Shown: positions 1-7,729, counted from the first letter of the stretch. The stretch: DNA of 16,346 nucleotides from Methyloradius sp035460505 (GCA_035460505.1 DATHWP010000095.1:1-16346), one strand, 5' to 3'. Made by a program: numbers and translations. Notes: a model not told the origin generated them from the sequence alone.

Positions 1-19
1 AACAAGGTAATATATTTAC

Positions 20-41
20 GCGACTATTCTTAATGAGTCGC
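20..41. repeat. Inverted repeat upstream of comEA-like gene
   Basis: GCGACT (20-25) and AGTCGC (36-41) are perfect inverted copies separated by 10 bases. They lie about 30 bp before the ComEA-like start codon. A TATAAC box at 53-58 follows but has no good -35. It could be an operator or the end of a transcript entering from outside the window. There is no U-run after the repeat, so a terminator is not supported. Confidence 0.3.
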
Positions 42-72
42 AAATTTACATTTATAACTAAGGGAAATAAAA

Positions 73-363
73 ATGAAAAAAATGTTAGTTGTTTTATTTA
101 CTATTCTAAGCCTTTCTTTATTTGGCTTCTCATCCAGCGCATTTGCCGCTGTTAACTTGAATACTGCAACCAAGTCAGAATTAGAATCAATAAAAGGCGT
201 TGGTCCTTCAAAAGCGGATGCGATTATTGCGTACCGCGCAAAAACCCCGTTCAAGTCTGTAGATGACTTGGATAAGGTTAAAGGATTTGGTAAGAAGTCG
301 ATTGATAAGATTCGTGCTGACATAACAGTAGCTGGCACAGCTAAAACAGACTCAAAGAAGTAA
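73..363 (+). CDS. Secreted ComEA-like helix-hairpin-helix DNA-binding protein
   Basis: The 96-residue protein has a typical Sec signal peptide (lysines 2-3, hydrophobic core to about residue 20, likely cleavage after SAFA at residue 25). The mature part is almost entirely the ComEA-type paired helix-hairpin-helix domain: the lead-in VNLNTATKSEL (27-37), first hairpin GVGPSKA (42-48), second hairpin KGFGKKS (70-76), then a lysine-rich tail. ComEA proteins bind double-stranded DNA non-specifically in the periplasm and help pull it in during natural transformation. Short single-domain forms of about 90-110 residues are usual in Gram-negative bacteria. The start is supported by AAGGGA at 60-65, 7 bases before ATG. 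It is a single-gene unit closed by the terminator at 381-407. The family is clear; a role in competence is inferred, because no other competence genes are in view. Confidence 0.88.
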   Translation: MKKMLVVLFTILSLSLFGFSSSAFAAVNLNTATKSELESIKGVGPSKADAIIAYRAKTPFKSVDDLDKVKGFGKKSIDKIRADITVAGTAKTDSKK

Positions 364-380
364 GTGAATTTACTGCAACA

Positions 381-407
381 AAAAGCCCAGCATCGCTGGG
401 CTTTTTT
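381..407. terminator. Bidirectional intrinsic terminator, comEA-like / metG
   Basis: AAAAGCCCAGC (381-391) and GCTGGGCTTTT (395-405) form a perfect 11-bp stem with a 3-base loop (ATC), followed by T residues to 407. The flanking A-run on the left makes a U-run on the other strand, so it can serve both the ComEA-like gene and metG, which converge here. Confidence 0.92.
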
Positions 408-427
408 ATTTCTATATTTTGATACAG

Positions 428-2479
428 CTATTTCACTCTCATTCCTGGTTGTGAACCGACATCGGGTGACAAGATAAATGGTCCGCCTCGCTCATCACTG
501 GCCGCAAGCACCATGCCCTCAGACATACCAAACTTCATCTTGCGCGGTGCCAAGTTGGCAACCATGACCGTTAAACGGCCAACTAAAGTAGTAGGATCAT
601 AAGTGGATTTAATACCTGCGAATACTTGGCGTGGCTTTTCCTCACCAATATCCAGTGTTAATTTCAGAAGCTTTTCAGCGCCTTCCACATGCTCTGCATT
701 GACTATTTTTGCGATGCGCAGATCAACTTTGGTGAAATCATCGATGCTTATATATTCAGCTTCTGGAAGAGCAGCAACTACTTGTGAATCTTGAGTAGCT
801 GGAGACGCTGTTGCTTGCAAGTTTTCTTTATTGGCTTCAGTCATTGCTTCAATCTGCTTTGGGTCAACACGGGTAATGAGATGCTCGTAGTTGTTGATTT
901 GATGTCCATCTGGAAGAGATGTCGCTACGTCTAGCCAACTTAGCTTTGGAATATTCAGGAAACCTTCAATACTCTCAGCCAAATTAGGCAATATTGGCCT
1001 CAAGAACAAGGTCAATAAACGGAACATCTCTAAAGCCTCCGAGCAGACCACATGCAAGTTTTCCTCTTTGCCTTCCTGTTTAGCCAACTCCCATGGCGCT
1101 GCTCCAGCCACGTAACTATTGGCTTTATCGGCCAATAGCATAATTTCACGAATAGCTCGGCTGAAATCTCTTATTGCATAATATTCTGCAATTTTTTCCG
1201 CAGCTTCTTTTAGCTCAATGACTACCTGATTAGTTAAAACATTTGTTGTTTTTAGCTTGCCTTGAAAACGTTTGCTTATAAAGCCTGCAGTACGGCTGGC
1301 AATATTTATATACTTGCCCACCAAATCACTGTTCACGCGCGCAACGAAATCCTCCAGGTTCAGATCAATGTCTTCCATTGAGCCATTCAATTTAGCAGCA
1401 TAGTAATAGCGCAGATATTCAGGGTTTTTCACGTGCTCTAAATAGCTACGCGCTGTAATAAATGTGCCCCGTGATTTGGACATCTTCTCGCCGTTTACGG
1501 TAAGGAAGCCATGGGCGAAAATCTGGGTAGGTTTGCGGTAACCTGAGTACTCAAGGGTTGAGGGCCAGAACAAGGCATGGAAGTAGAGAATGTCTTTACC
1601 GATAAAGTGGTAAAGCTCAGTTGTTGAATCTTTTTTCCAGTATTCGTCGAAGTCTAGGCCAATTTTGCTGCAGAGATTCTTAAAACTGGCCATATAGCCG
1701 ATAGGCGCATCCAGCCAAACGTAGAAATACTTGCCTGGCGCATCTGGAATCTCGAAGCCGAAATATGGCGCATCACGAGAGATGTCCCAGTCTGACAAGC
1801 CAGACTCAAACCACTCACTCATCTTGTTGGCGGCCTCTGGCTGCAAGGTGCCGGAGCGCGTCCATTCCTTGAGGAAATCCCCGCATTCAGAAAGCTTAAA
1901 GAAGTAGTGCTCGGTTTCCTTACGCACTGGTGCTGCGCCAGAAACTGCAGAATAGGGGTTTATCAGCTCTGTCGGACTATAAGTAGTGCCGCAGACTTCA
2001 CATGAATCACCGTATTGATCTTTGGCGTGGCATTTGGGGCACTCGCCTTTGATAAAGCGATCTGGCAAGAACATCTCTTTGACTGGGTCGAAATACTGTT
2101 CGATAGTCTTTACAGCGATCTTGTTATTGGCTTTTAGCGCCTTGTAAATGTTGCTGGACAACTCACGGTTTTCTTCTGAGTTGGTTGAGTAGTAGTTATC
2201 AAACTCCACTAGAAAATCAGAGAAATCAGCATAGTGTTCTTTTTGCACACGTTCAATCAGCGCTTCTGGCGTAATGCCCTCTTTCTCGGCACGCAGCATA
2301 ATCGGCGTGCCGTGCGTATCATCCGCACATACATAATACACCGTATGACCCTGCATCTTCTGGAAGCGTACCCAAATGTCGGTCTGAATATACTCGACCA
2401 AATGCCCAAGGTGAATGCTGCCATTGGCATAAGGCAAGGCCGAAGTAACGAGAATTTTACGTGCTGATATTTGAGTCAT
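428..2479 (-). CDS. metG: Methionyl-tRNA synthetase
   Basis: The enzyme charges tRNA-Met (including initiator tRNA) with methionine in the cytoplasm. The 683-residue protein is a full-length class I synthetase of the long, dimeric E. coli type. Visible elements in order: the HIGH-type signature HLGH at 23-26 after PYANGSI; a four-cysteine zinc knuckle C147-x2-C150...C160-x2-C163; the WDISRDAPYFG region at 231-241; KMSKS at 332-336; a helical anticodon-binding region from about 390 to 540; and a C-terminal EMAP/Trbp111-like tRNA-binding and dimerisation domain from about 575 to the end (VDLRIAKI...GEEKPRQVFAGI). It is convergent with the ComEA-like gene and divergent from apbC across 146 bp. 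Nothing looks damaged, and it is essential in most bacteria. Confidence 0.98.
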   Translation of the reverse strand: MTQISARKILVTSALPYANGSIHLGHLVEYIQTDIWVRFQKMQGHTVYYVCADDTHGTPIMLRAEKEGITPEALIERVQKEHYADFSDFLVEFDNYYSTNSEENRELSSNIYKALKANNKIAVKTIEQYFDPVKEMFLPDRFIKGECPKCHAKDQYGDSCEVCGTTYSPTELINPYSAVSGAAPVRKETEHYFFKLSECGDFLKEWTRSGTLQPEAANKMSEWFESGLSDWDISRDAPYFGFEIPDAPGKYFYVWLDAPIGYMASFKNLCSKIGLDFDEYWKKDSTTELYHFIGKDILYFHALFWPSTLEYSGYRKPTQIFAHGFLTVNGEKMSKSRGTFITARSYLEHVKNPEYLRYYYAAKLNGSMEDIDLNLEDFVARVNSDLVGKYINIASRTAGFISKRFQGKLKTTNVLTNQVVIELKEAAEKIAEYYAIRDFSRAIREIMLLADKANSYVAGAAPWELAKQEGKEENLHVVCSEALEMFRLLTLFLRPILPNLAESIEGFLNIPKLSWLDVATSLPDGHQINNYEHLITRVDPKQIEAMTEANKENLQATASPATQDSQVVAALPEAEYISIDDFTKVDLRIAKIVNAEHVEGAEKLLKLTLDIGEEKPRQVFAGIKSTYDPTTLVGRLTVMVANLAPRKMKFGMSEGMVLAASDERGGPFILSPDVGSQPGMRVK

Positions 2480-2585
2480 GAATGCCGTTAGCGGTTGTGT
2501 TTAAATTAGACTAATTCAGCATTTTAGCAAATGCAGCGGGCTTTCGCAGGCTTTCAGAATGGCAGAGTTGGCTACATGCGTTAAA

Positions 2586-2625
2586 ATGGGTAATTAAACC
2601 CATAAAATTTGAATAAGTAACCCAT
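2586..2625. promoter_or_regulatory. ATGGGT/ACCCAT repeats before apbC
   Basis: ATGGGT (2586-2591) and ACCCAT (2598-2603) form an inverted repeat with a 6-base AT spacer. A further ACCCAT (2620-2625) abuts the apbC start codon. The arrangement resembles an operator or a small leader hairpin. No regulator can be named from the sequence. Confidence 0.3.
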
Positions 2626-3714
2626 ATGGCTATCACCGAATCTCAAATCCAGACCGCGCTCGCAGAAATTATTGACCCGAATACCGAGCAAGATTTCATC
2701 GCCGGCAAATCTGCCAAAAATATCAAGATTGATGGCAGTGATGTCTCTGTAGATATCGTGCTCGGCTATCCGGCGAACAGCGTGCTGGCAGAGATTAAGA
2801 CTCTGGTTGAAAACAAGCTGAAAAGCTTACCAGACGTTGGTACCGTGACTATCAATATTGGCAGCCGTATCGTATCGCACAGCGTTCAACGTGGTGTGCA
2901 ACTGCTTTCAGGCGTGAAGAACATAATTGCTGTGGCTTCTGGCAAAGGTGGCGTGGGTAAATCTACTACTGCAGTTAATCTGGCGTTGGCACTGGCTGCC
3001 GAGGGCGCACGCGTTGGCATTCTGGATGCTGATATCTACGGCCCTTCGCAACCGCAGATGTTAGGCGTGAATAAGCGGCCTGATAGCAAAGATGGCAAAA
3101 GTATAGAACCGCTGGAAAGCCATGGCATACAAGTGATGTCAATTGGGTTCTTGGTTGATATCGACACGCCTATGGTTTGGCGCGGCCCAATGGCGACAGG
3201 CGCACTGGAACAGCTATTACGCGACACCCGCTGGAAAGACCTAGATTATCTGGTGATTGATTTACCACCTGGCACTGGCGATATTCAACTCACGCTATCG
3301 CAAAAAGTGCCTGTGACTGGCGCTATTATCGTCACAACACCGCAAGACATCGCGCTATTAGACGCGCGCAAAGGATTGAAGATGTTCGAGAAAGTCGGCA
3401 TCCCCATCCTCGGCATTGTCGAGAACATGAGCACGCATATTTGCAGCAACTGCGGCCATGAAGAACACATATTCGGCGATGGCGGCGGCGCTGCAATGTG
3501 TAAAGATTACAACGTGGATCTGCTCGGTTCGCTACCTTTAGATATCCGCATTCGCGAACAAACCGATAATGGCAAGCCGACTGTAGCTGCTGAACCTGAT
3601 GGCGATATTGCTAAAATCTACAAACAGATTGCGCGTACTACCGCGATAAAGCTCTCACAATTAAATCTTGATCACAGCAGCAAGTTTCCTAACATTGTGA
3701 TTCAGAATACTTAA
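2626..3714 (+). CDS. apbC: Iron-sulfur cluster carrier ATPase, ApbC/Mrp (NBP35) family
   Basis: ApbC/Mrp proteins are cytoplasmic P-loop ATPases that hold a Fe-S cluster and pass it to apoproteins. The 362-residue protein has the usual two-part build: an N-terminal MIP18/DUF59 domain (about 1-95) and a MinD-like ATPase. The deviant Walker A is GKGGVGKST at 106-114, with LDADIYGPSQPQ at 133-144, VIDLPPGTGD at 210-219, and the cluster-binding pair C273-x2-C276 (ICSNC). The start at ATG 2626 gives a standard N-terminus, but no clear Shine-Dalgarno precedes it. It is divergent from metG and converges with pgl, with only 8 bp between the stop codons. The apbC-dcd-decarboxylase neighbourhood, recalled from other betaproteobacteria, is interrupted here by pgl-gnd-zwf. 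Confidence 0.95.
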   Translation: MAITESQIQTALAEIIDPNTEQDFIAGKSAKNIKIDGSDVSVDIVLGYPANSVLAEIKTLVENKLKSLPDVGTVTINIGSRIVSHSVQRGVQLLSGVKNIIAVASGKGGVGKSTTAVNLALALAAEGARVGILDADIYGPSQPQMLGVNKRPDSKDGKSIEPLESHGIQVMSIGFLVDIDTPMVWRGPMATGALEQLLRDTRWKDLDYLVIDLPPGTGDIQLTLSQKVPVTGAIIVTTPQDIALLDARKGLKMFEKVGIPILGIVENMSTHICSNCGHEEHIFGDGGGAAMCKDYNVDLLGSLPLDIRIREQTDNGKPTVAAEPDGDIAKIYKQIARTTAIKLSQLNLDHSSKFPNIVIQNT

Positions 3715-3722
3715 GCAGAGTA

Positions 3723-4433
3723 TTAAACAGTAACACCGTAAAAATAAACATCTATACCTGCTTCTGGCGCAATTAAAGTCGCAGGAATCGCCACCCCACT
3801 CCGCCATTCATCCACGGCCTGCTGCTTACCTGCACCTGTCACCAGAAACATAACTTCATGCGTATTATTCAGGCGATTCTGGCTGATGGTAATACGCTCT
3901 GGTGGCGGTTTTGGGGCATCGAAAACAGGGACTGCATCAGCGCTGTTATCAACAGCTTGATTAGGGAAAAGGCTGGCAGTATGGCCATCTTCGCCTAAGC
4001 CCAGCAGTACTAAATCAAACGTACGAATACCTTTTAGCGTTTGGGTATAGGCTTTTGCGCCTTCGATATTGCCTAGTTCTGCGGGGATATCGTGAATCTG
4101 GCTTTGCGGTATGGCTACATGGTCAAGCCATGCTTGGCGTGCCATTAAGCTATTTCGCTCTGCATGATCCACTGGCAAACAACGATCATCATTATGGTAA
4201 ATATGCCATTTAGACCAATCTGCTTTTTCTTTACTTAGTAATTGATACACACTTTTCGGGGTGCTGCCGCCAGCCAGCACAATCAAAAAACTGCCGTACT
4301 TGCTGATAGCTTCATCGGCGGCGGCCAAAATGCGTTTAACGGCGGCCTGATTAAGCGAATCTTGTGTTTCGAATGCGTGCCAGCGACTTTGCTGACCATT
4401 TACCCTTAAAGTTTCGTTTAAGTTTTGCGTCAT
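3723..4433 (-). CDS. pgl: 6-phosphogluconolactonase
   Basis: The enzyme hydrolyses 6-phosphoglucono-1,5-lactone to 6-phosphogluconate, the step between zwf and gnd. From the chosen start it has 236 residues, the usual size for the NagB/DevB-like family. Diagnostic segments, numbered from the longer reading frame, are LAGGSTPKSVYQLL (64-77), NDDRCLPVDHAERNS (92-106) and LGLGEDGHTASLFP (155-168), which carry the phosphate- and lactone-binding residues. The open frame extends upstream to ATG 4466. ATG 4433 is preferred because it has AAGG close upstream, while the extra 11 residues (MHPRLYNKGRN) match nothing typical of the family and overlap likely promoter DNA. It is transcribed divergently from gnd-zwf across about 107 bp, so the three pathway genes share one control region. 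Confidence 0.93.
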   Translation of the reverse strand: MTQNLNETLRVNGQQSRWHAFETQDSLNQAAVKRILAAADEAISKYGSFLIVLAGGSTPKSVYQLLSKEKADWSKWHIYHNDDRCLPVDHAERNSLMARQAWLDHVAIPQSQIHDIPAELGNIEGAKAYTQTLKGIRTFDLVLLGLGEDGHTASLFPNQAVDNSADAVPVFDAPKPPPERITISQNRLNNTHEVMFLVTGAGKQQAVDEWRSGVAIPATLIAPEAGIDVYFYGVTV

Positions 4434-4505
4434 GTTTCTGCCTTTGTTATACAATCTTGGATGCATCTGCTGATAGACAGTCAGATCATAATTCTCTCAA
4501 CAAGA

Positions 4506-4522
4506 GATGATGACACATCATC
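4506..4522. promoter_or_regulatory. Palindrome in pgl-gnd divergent control region
   Basis: GATGATG (4506-4512) and CATCATC (4516-4522) are perfect inverted copies around ACA. The site lies about 20 bp before gnd, between the divergent pgl and gnd-zwf units, so it could be an operator for either or a leader hairpin. A CATAAT box at 4487-4492 is the best -10 candidate for gnd but lacks a matching -35. Confidence 0.35.
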
Positions 4523-4540
4523 CTCATCAAGGACAATCAA

Positions 4541-5449
4541 ATGAAACTTGCAATTCTAGGTTTGGGCAAAATGGGCGGCAATATGGCACGCCGTTTAATA
4601 TTAGGCGGTATTGACGTTGTAGGTTATGACCGTAGCGCAGAAACAGTAAATACACTGGCTACCGATCATGGTTTGATCCCAGCCGAATCAGTAGAAGATG
4701 CAGTGAGTAAGTTATCAGGCCAGAAAATTATCTGGCTGATGCTGCCAAGTGGCGCACCAACTGAAGAACAGATCAAAGACTTGATCCCTTTATTGAGTGA
4801 AGGTGACATCATCATTGATGGCGGCAACTCAAATTACAAAGACAGCCAACGCCGTGGCGTTTGGTTGGCAGAACATGGTATTGGCTTTATGGACTGCGGT
4901 ACCTCTGGTGGCATTTGGGGTCTGGAAAACGGCTACTGCCTGATGGTTGGTGCGACACTTGAAGTGGCAAAAGTACTTGAGCCTATACTGATTGCACTTG
5001 CCCCTGCAGCAGACCGCGGTTGGGCACATGTTGGCCCAATCGGTTCTGGCCACTTTACCAAGATGATCCATAACGGCATTGAATACGGCATGATGCAGGC
5101 GATGGCAGAAGGTTTGGACCTGATCAAGGGCAAGCAAGAATTCAACCTGAATCTCGCACAGATCACTGAATTGTGGCGTCATGGCTCTGTAGTCCGCAGC
5201 TGGCTGCTAGACCTGACAGCAGATGCACTGAAAGGTGATCAGAACCTCACTAGCATCGCCCCATATGTAGCGGATTCTGGTGAAGGTCGCTGGACCGTGA
5301 TGGAATCTGTTGAACAAGGTGTTGCCGCACCTGTGCTGACATCCGCACTGCAAGCACGTTTCAGAAGCCAAGATGCCACTGGTTACAGCTACAAGTTGCT
5401 CTCCATGATGCGTAACGGCTTTGGTGGTCATGCAGTCAAAACCAAGTAA
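4541..5449 (+). CDS. gnd: 6-phosphogluconate dehydrogenase, decarboxylating, short form
   Basis: The enzyme oxidatively decarboxylates 6-phosphogluconate to ribulose 5-phosphate and CO2 with NAD(P)+. In ribulose-monophosphate methylotrophs this regenerates the formaldehyde acceptor and releases CO2. At 302 residues it belongs to the short class (GntZ/YqeC-like), lacking the C-terminal extension of about 470-residue enzymes. Visible parts: Rossmann loop GLGKMG (7-12), end of strand 2 GYDRS (28-32), substrate loop GGNSNYKDSQRR (94-105), DCGTSGG (118-124), and catalytic K174 and E181 in the segment from G168 to Q186, which contains KMIHNG (174-179). ATG 4541 is preceded by AAGGA. zwf follows after 45 bp in the same direction, so the two are probably one operon. 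D30-R31-S32 mixes residues expected for NAD+ and NADP+ use, so the coenzyme is uncertain. Confidence 0.96.
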   Translation: MKLAILGLGKMGGNMARRLILGGIDVVGYDRSAETVNTLATDHGLIPAESVEDAVSKLSGQKIIWLMLPSGAPTEEQIKDLIPLLSEGDIIIDGGNSNYKDSQRRGVWLAEHGIGFMDCGTSGGIWGLENGYCLMVGATLEVAKVLEPILIALAPAADRGWAHVGPIGSGHFTKMIHNGIEYGMMQAMAEGLDLIKGKQEFNLNLAQITELWRHGSVVRSWLLDLTADALKGDQNLTSIAPYVADSGEGRWTVMESVEQGVAAPVLTSALQARFRSQDATGYSYKLLSMMRNGFGGHAVKTK

Positions 5450-5494
5450 TCACCTGATTATTACTAAGTTAACTAAAACTCCAGAGATAAAACG

Positions 5495-6973
5495 ATGAAA
5501 GTTATAGACCCCTGCACCCTGGTGCTCTTCGGCGCCAGTGGTAATCTTTCCCGCGTTAAATTGATGCCAGGCCTGTTTAGATTAGATAGCCTTGGGCGCT
5601 TGCCAAAAGATATGGCGATTTTGTCTGTAGGCCGTGGTGAAGTCAGCCAGGCTGATTGGCATGCCGATATTAAGGGTATGCTCGATGCCAAATTCAAAAA
5701 AGGCTACGACCAAGAAGTATTCAAGCGTTTTATTGCGCGCAACCACTACCACTCAAATCCACCGACAGACCCAAATGCTTTCAAACGCATGAAGGAAACT
5801 TTGTCGAATGAGAAGGTGTTTCCGCAAAATCTGGCTTACTTCCTGTCTGTACGCCCTACCGATTTTGCACCGGTGGTCGAACAGCTTGCAGCAGTCGATT
5901 TGCTGAATGAAGAAAAATACTGGCGTCGTGTGGTCATTGAAAAACCATTTGGTACCAACTTACCTTCAGCCAAGGAATTGCAAGCTTCTATCACCAAGCA
6001 CCTTAAAGAAAGCCAGATCTACCGTATTGACCACTATCTTGGTAAATCTGCGCTGCAGAATATTCTGTTGCAGCGTTTTGCCAATACCGTGCTTGAGCCG
6101 ATCTGGAACAATGAGTATGTAGACCATGTGCAGATCACCAATACCGAAATGCTTGGTGTTGGCGACCGTACCCAGTTCTACGATGCTAATGGCGCGCTGC
6201 GTGACATGATCCAGAGCCACATTCTGCAAACTCTAGCACTGACCGCCATGGAAATACCAAAAGACTTGAGTCCAGATGCTGTGCGTACCGAGAAGATCAA
6301 GCTATTGGAAGCGATACGCCCGATCCCAGTTAATGACATCAAACACAATGCTTTCCGTGCTCAATATGCCGCTGGCGAGATTAATGGCGAAAAAGTCCCA
6401 GGTTATCTGGAAGAGTTAGGCGATAACACCAGCGTGGTAGAAACCTATGCTGCACTGAAGTTATTCATTGATAATCCGCGCTGGAAAGGTGTGCCGTTCT
6501 ATATCCGCACAGCGAAACGCCTACATGAAGCAGATACCCGCATCTGCGTGCGCTTCAAAAAAGCGCCACTGCAAATCGGCAACGGCCAGGATCAAAACTG
6601 GCTGATTATCGGCATCCAACCACGTGAATGCATCAAGCTGGAAATCCAATCCAAGATTCCTGGCCTGGACATCAACACCCGCACAATCGAATTAGCTGGC
6701 GCAAATCGTCAGGATGGCGATGAAACCGTTGATGCTTATGAAGCTTTGCTGCTAAACCTGATGGAAGGCGATAACTCACAATACCTGCACATCAGCGAAG
6801 TAGAAGCGCAGTGGCGTCTGGTTGATCCAGTGATTGAAGCTTGGGCTGCAGATAGAGCACCGGTGCATCAATATCCAGCTGGTAGCAGTGATCCTGAAGC
6901 TTCAAAAGTCATCTTTGAAGCAACAGATCAGTTCTGGCGTTACAGCATCGCACTGGGTGGCGACAAAGTTTAA
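5495..6973 (+). CDS. zwf: Glucose-6-phosphate 1-dehydrogenase
   Basis: The enzyme oxidises glucose 6-phosphate to 6-phosphoglucono-1,5-lactone, reducing NAD(P)+, and is the entry step of the oxidative pentose-phosphate route and the dissimilatory RuMP cycle. It has 492 residues, the normal bacterial length. Motifs: nucleotide loop GASGNLSRVKL (13-23), VGRGE (45-49) at the end of strand 2 with R47 placed like NADP-contacting arginines, EKPFG (149-153), the active-site signature RIDHYLGK (177-184), and a likely catalytic histidine H242 in RDMIQSHILQ. The nucleotide loop has N17 and V21 where most family members have D and R/K, a mild departure. It lies 45 bp after gnd with SD-like AGAGA before ATG 5495. 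A 12-bp hairpin follows the stop codon. Confidence 0.96.
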   Translation: MKVIDPCTLVLFGASGNLSRVKLMPGLFRLDSLGRLPKDMAILSVGRGEVSQADWHADIKGMLDAKFKKGYDQEVFKRFIARNHYHSNPPTDPNAFKRMKETLSNEKVFPQNLAYFLSVRPTDFAPVVEQLAAVDLLNEEKYWRRVVIEKPFGTNLPSAKELQASITKHLKESQIYRIDHYLGKSALQNILLQRFANTVLEPIWNNEYVDHVQITNTEMLGVGDRTQFYDANGALRDMIQSHILQTLALTAMEIPKDLSPDAVRTEKIKLLEAIRPIPVNDIKHNAFRAQYAAGEINGEKVPGYLEELGDNTSVVETYAALKLFIDNPRWKGVPFYIRTAKRLHEADTRICVRFKKAPLQIGNGQDQNWLIIGIQPRECIKLEIQSKIPGLDINTRTIELAGANRQDGDETVDAYEALLLNLMEGDNSQYLHISEVEAQWRLVDPVIEAWAADRAPVHQYPAGSSDPEASKVIFEATDQFWRYSIALGGDKV

Positions 6974-6981
6974 TATCAATT

Positions 6982-7010
6982 CTACGGAGCGGCATAAAGC
7001 TGCTCCGTAG
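6982..7010. repeat. Hairpin between zwf and dcd without U-run
   Basis: CTACGGAGC (6982-6990) pairs with GCTCCGTAG (7002-7010), and inner bases extend this to about 12 pairs (one G-U) around a loop of ATAAA. It starts 9 bases after the zwf stop. No T-run follows, so it may stabilise the 3' end of the gnd-zwf message or act as a weak attenuator with read-through into dcd rather than as a classical terminator. Confidence 0.6.
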
Positions 7011-7029
7011 CCTTAATACAGGGAAGAAT

Positions 7030-7602
7030 ATGAGCATTAAATCCGACAAATGGATACGCCGCATGGCAGAACAACACGGCATGATCGAGCCATTCGAGCC
7101 AGGCCAAGTTAAGGAAGCCAATGGCCAACGCTTGGTATCCTACGGTACATCAAGCTATGGTTACGATATTCGCTGCTCCAGCGAATTCAAGTTATTTACC
7201 AATATCAACAGCACGATTGTTGACCCCAAGAATTTTGATCCAAACTCGTTTGTAGAAGTGAATGCAGATTACTGCATCATCCCTCCAAACTCATTTGCCT
7301 TAGCCCGCACTGTGGAATATTTCCGTATCCCGCGCAATGTGCTGACCATCTGTCTGGGTAAATCAACCTATGCGCGTTGTGGCATTATCGTCAACGTCAC
7401 ACCGTTTGAGCCAGAATGGGAAGGTTATGTCACGCTGGAATTCAGCAATACAACACCATTGCCAGCCAAGATCTACGCCAATGAAGGCTGCGCGCAAGTG
7501 CTGTTCTTCGAGGCTGATGAAGATGATATCTGCGAGACTTCATATAAAGACCGTGGGGGTAAATACCAGGGTCAAGTCGGCGTGACCTTGCCCAAAATTT
7601 AA
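7030..7602 (+). CDS. dcd: dCTP deaminase
   Basis: The enzyme deaminates dCTP to dUTP, feeding dUMP for thymidylate synthesis. It has 190 residues, the normal length for the homotrimeric trimer-fold enzyme. Visible motifs: VSYGTSSYGYDIR (36-48), the substrate loop LGKSTYARCGI (109-119), and TPFEPEWEGYVTLEFSN (124-140), where E137 in LEF corresponds to the catalytic glutamate. The C-terminal GGKYQGQVGVTLPKI is typical of the flexible lid. ATG 7030 has AGGGAAG just upstream. It lies 56 bp after zwf, across the hairpin at 6982-7010, and may be partly co-transcribed with it. With folA and thyA further along, the window carries three steps linked to dTMP supply. It looks intact and mono-functional. 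Confidence 0.97.
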   Translation: MSIKSDKWIRRMAEQHGMIEPFEPGQVKEANGQRLVSYGTSSYGYDIRCSSEFKLFTNINSTIVDPKNFDPNSFVEVNADYCIIPPNSFALARTVEYFRIPRNVLTICLGKSTYARCGIIVNVTPFEPEWEGYVTLEFSNTTPLPAKIYANEGCAQVLFFEADEDDICETSYKDRGGKYQGQVGVTLPKI

Positions 7603-7660
7603 TATCCGTAATTACTCTTTGATATTTAACATCTAAAGTCATAATCACGACTTAACTTCA

Positions 7661-7669
7661 TGCTATATT
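7661..7669 (+). promoter_or_regulatory. Extended -10 promoter for decarboxylase gene
   Basis: TGCTATATT matches an extended -10 element (TGn plus TATATT at 7664-7669, 5 of 6). It predicts a start near 7676 and a leader of about 54 bases. A further possible -35/-10 pair upstream, TTGATA with CATAAT, has a short 15-bp spacer. A small hairpin TTCCAT-T5-ATGGAA (7676-7692) would sit at the very 5' end of the message. Confidence 0.5.
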
Positions 7670-7718
7670 CGCGCCTTCCATTTTTTATGGAATAGCCATC
7701 TATTAATGGGCAATCTTC

Positions 7719-7724
7719 AGGAGG
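7719..7724 (+). promoter_or_regulatory. Strong Shine-Dalgarno, AGGAGG
   Basis: A full AGGAGG lies 5 bases before ATG 7730. It is the strongest ribosome binding site in the window and fixes the start of the decarboxylase. Confidence 0.8.
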
Positions 7725-7729
7725 CCTAA

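Noticed and set aside
1790..1804. A GlrR-like TGTC...GACA inside metG
   Set aside because: The spacer is 7 bases instead of 10 and it lies inside coding sequence.
4434..4466. The longer pgl start at ATG 4466
   Set aside because: Its 11 extra residues do not look like the family N-terminus and it lacks a ribosome binding site, while ATG 4433 has AAGG in a suitable place. It is not fully excluded.
4457..4492. A sigma-70 promoter for gnd from TTGGAT (4457) and CATAAT (4487)
   Set aside because: The spacer is 24 bp, too long for a functional pair.
4829..5182. A 117-residue minus-strand frame within gnd
   Set aside because: It lies fully inside the confirmed gnd frame, with Cys/His-rich sequence and no recognisable domain.
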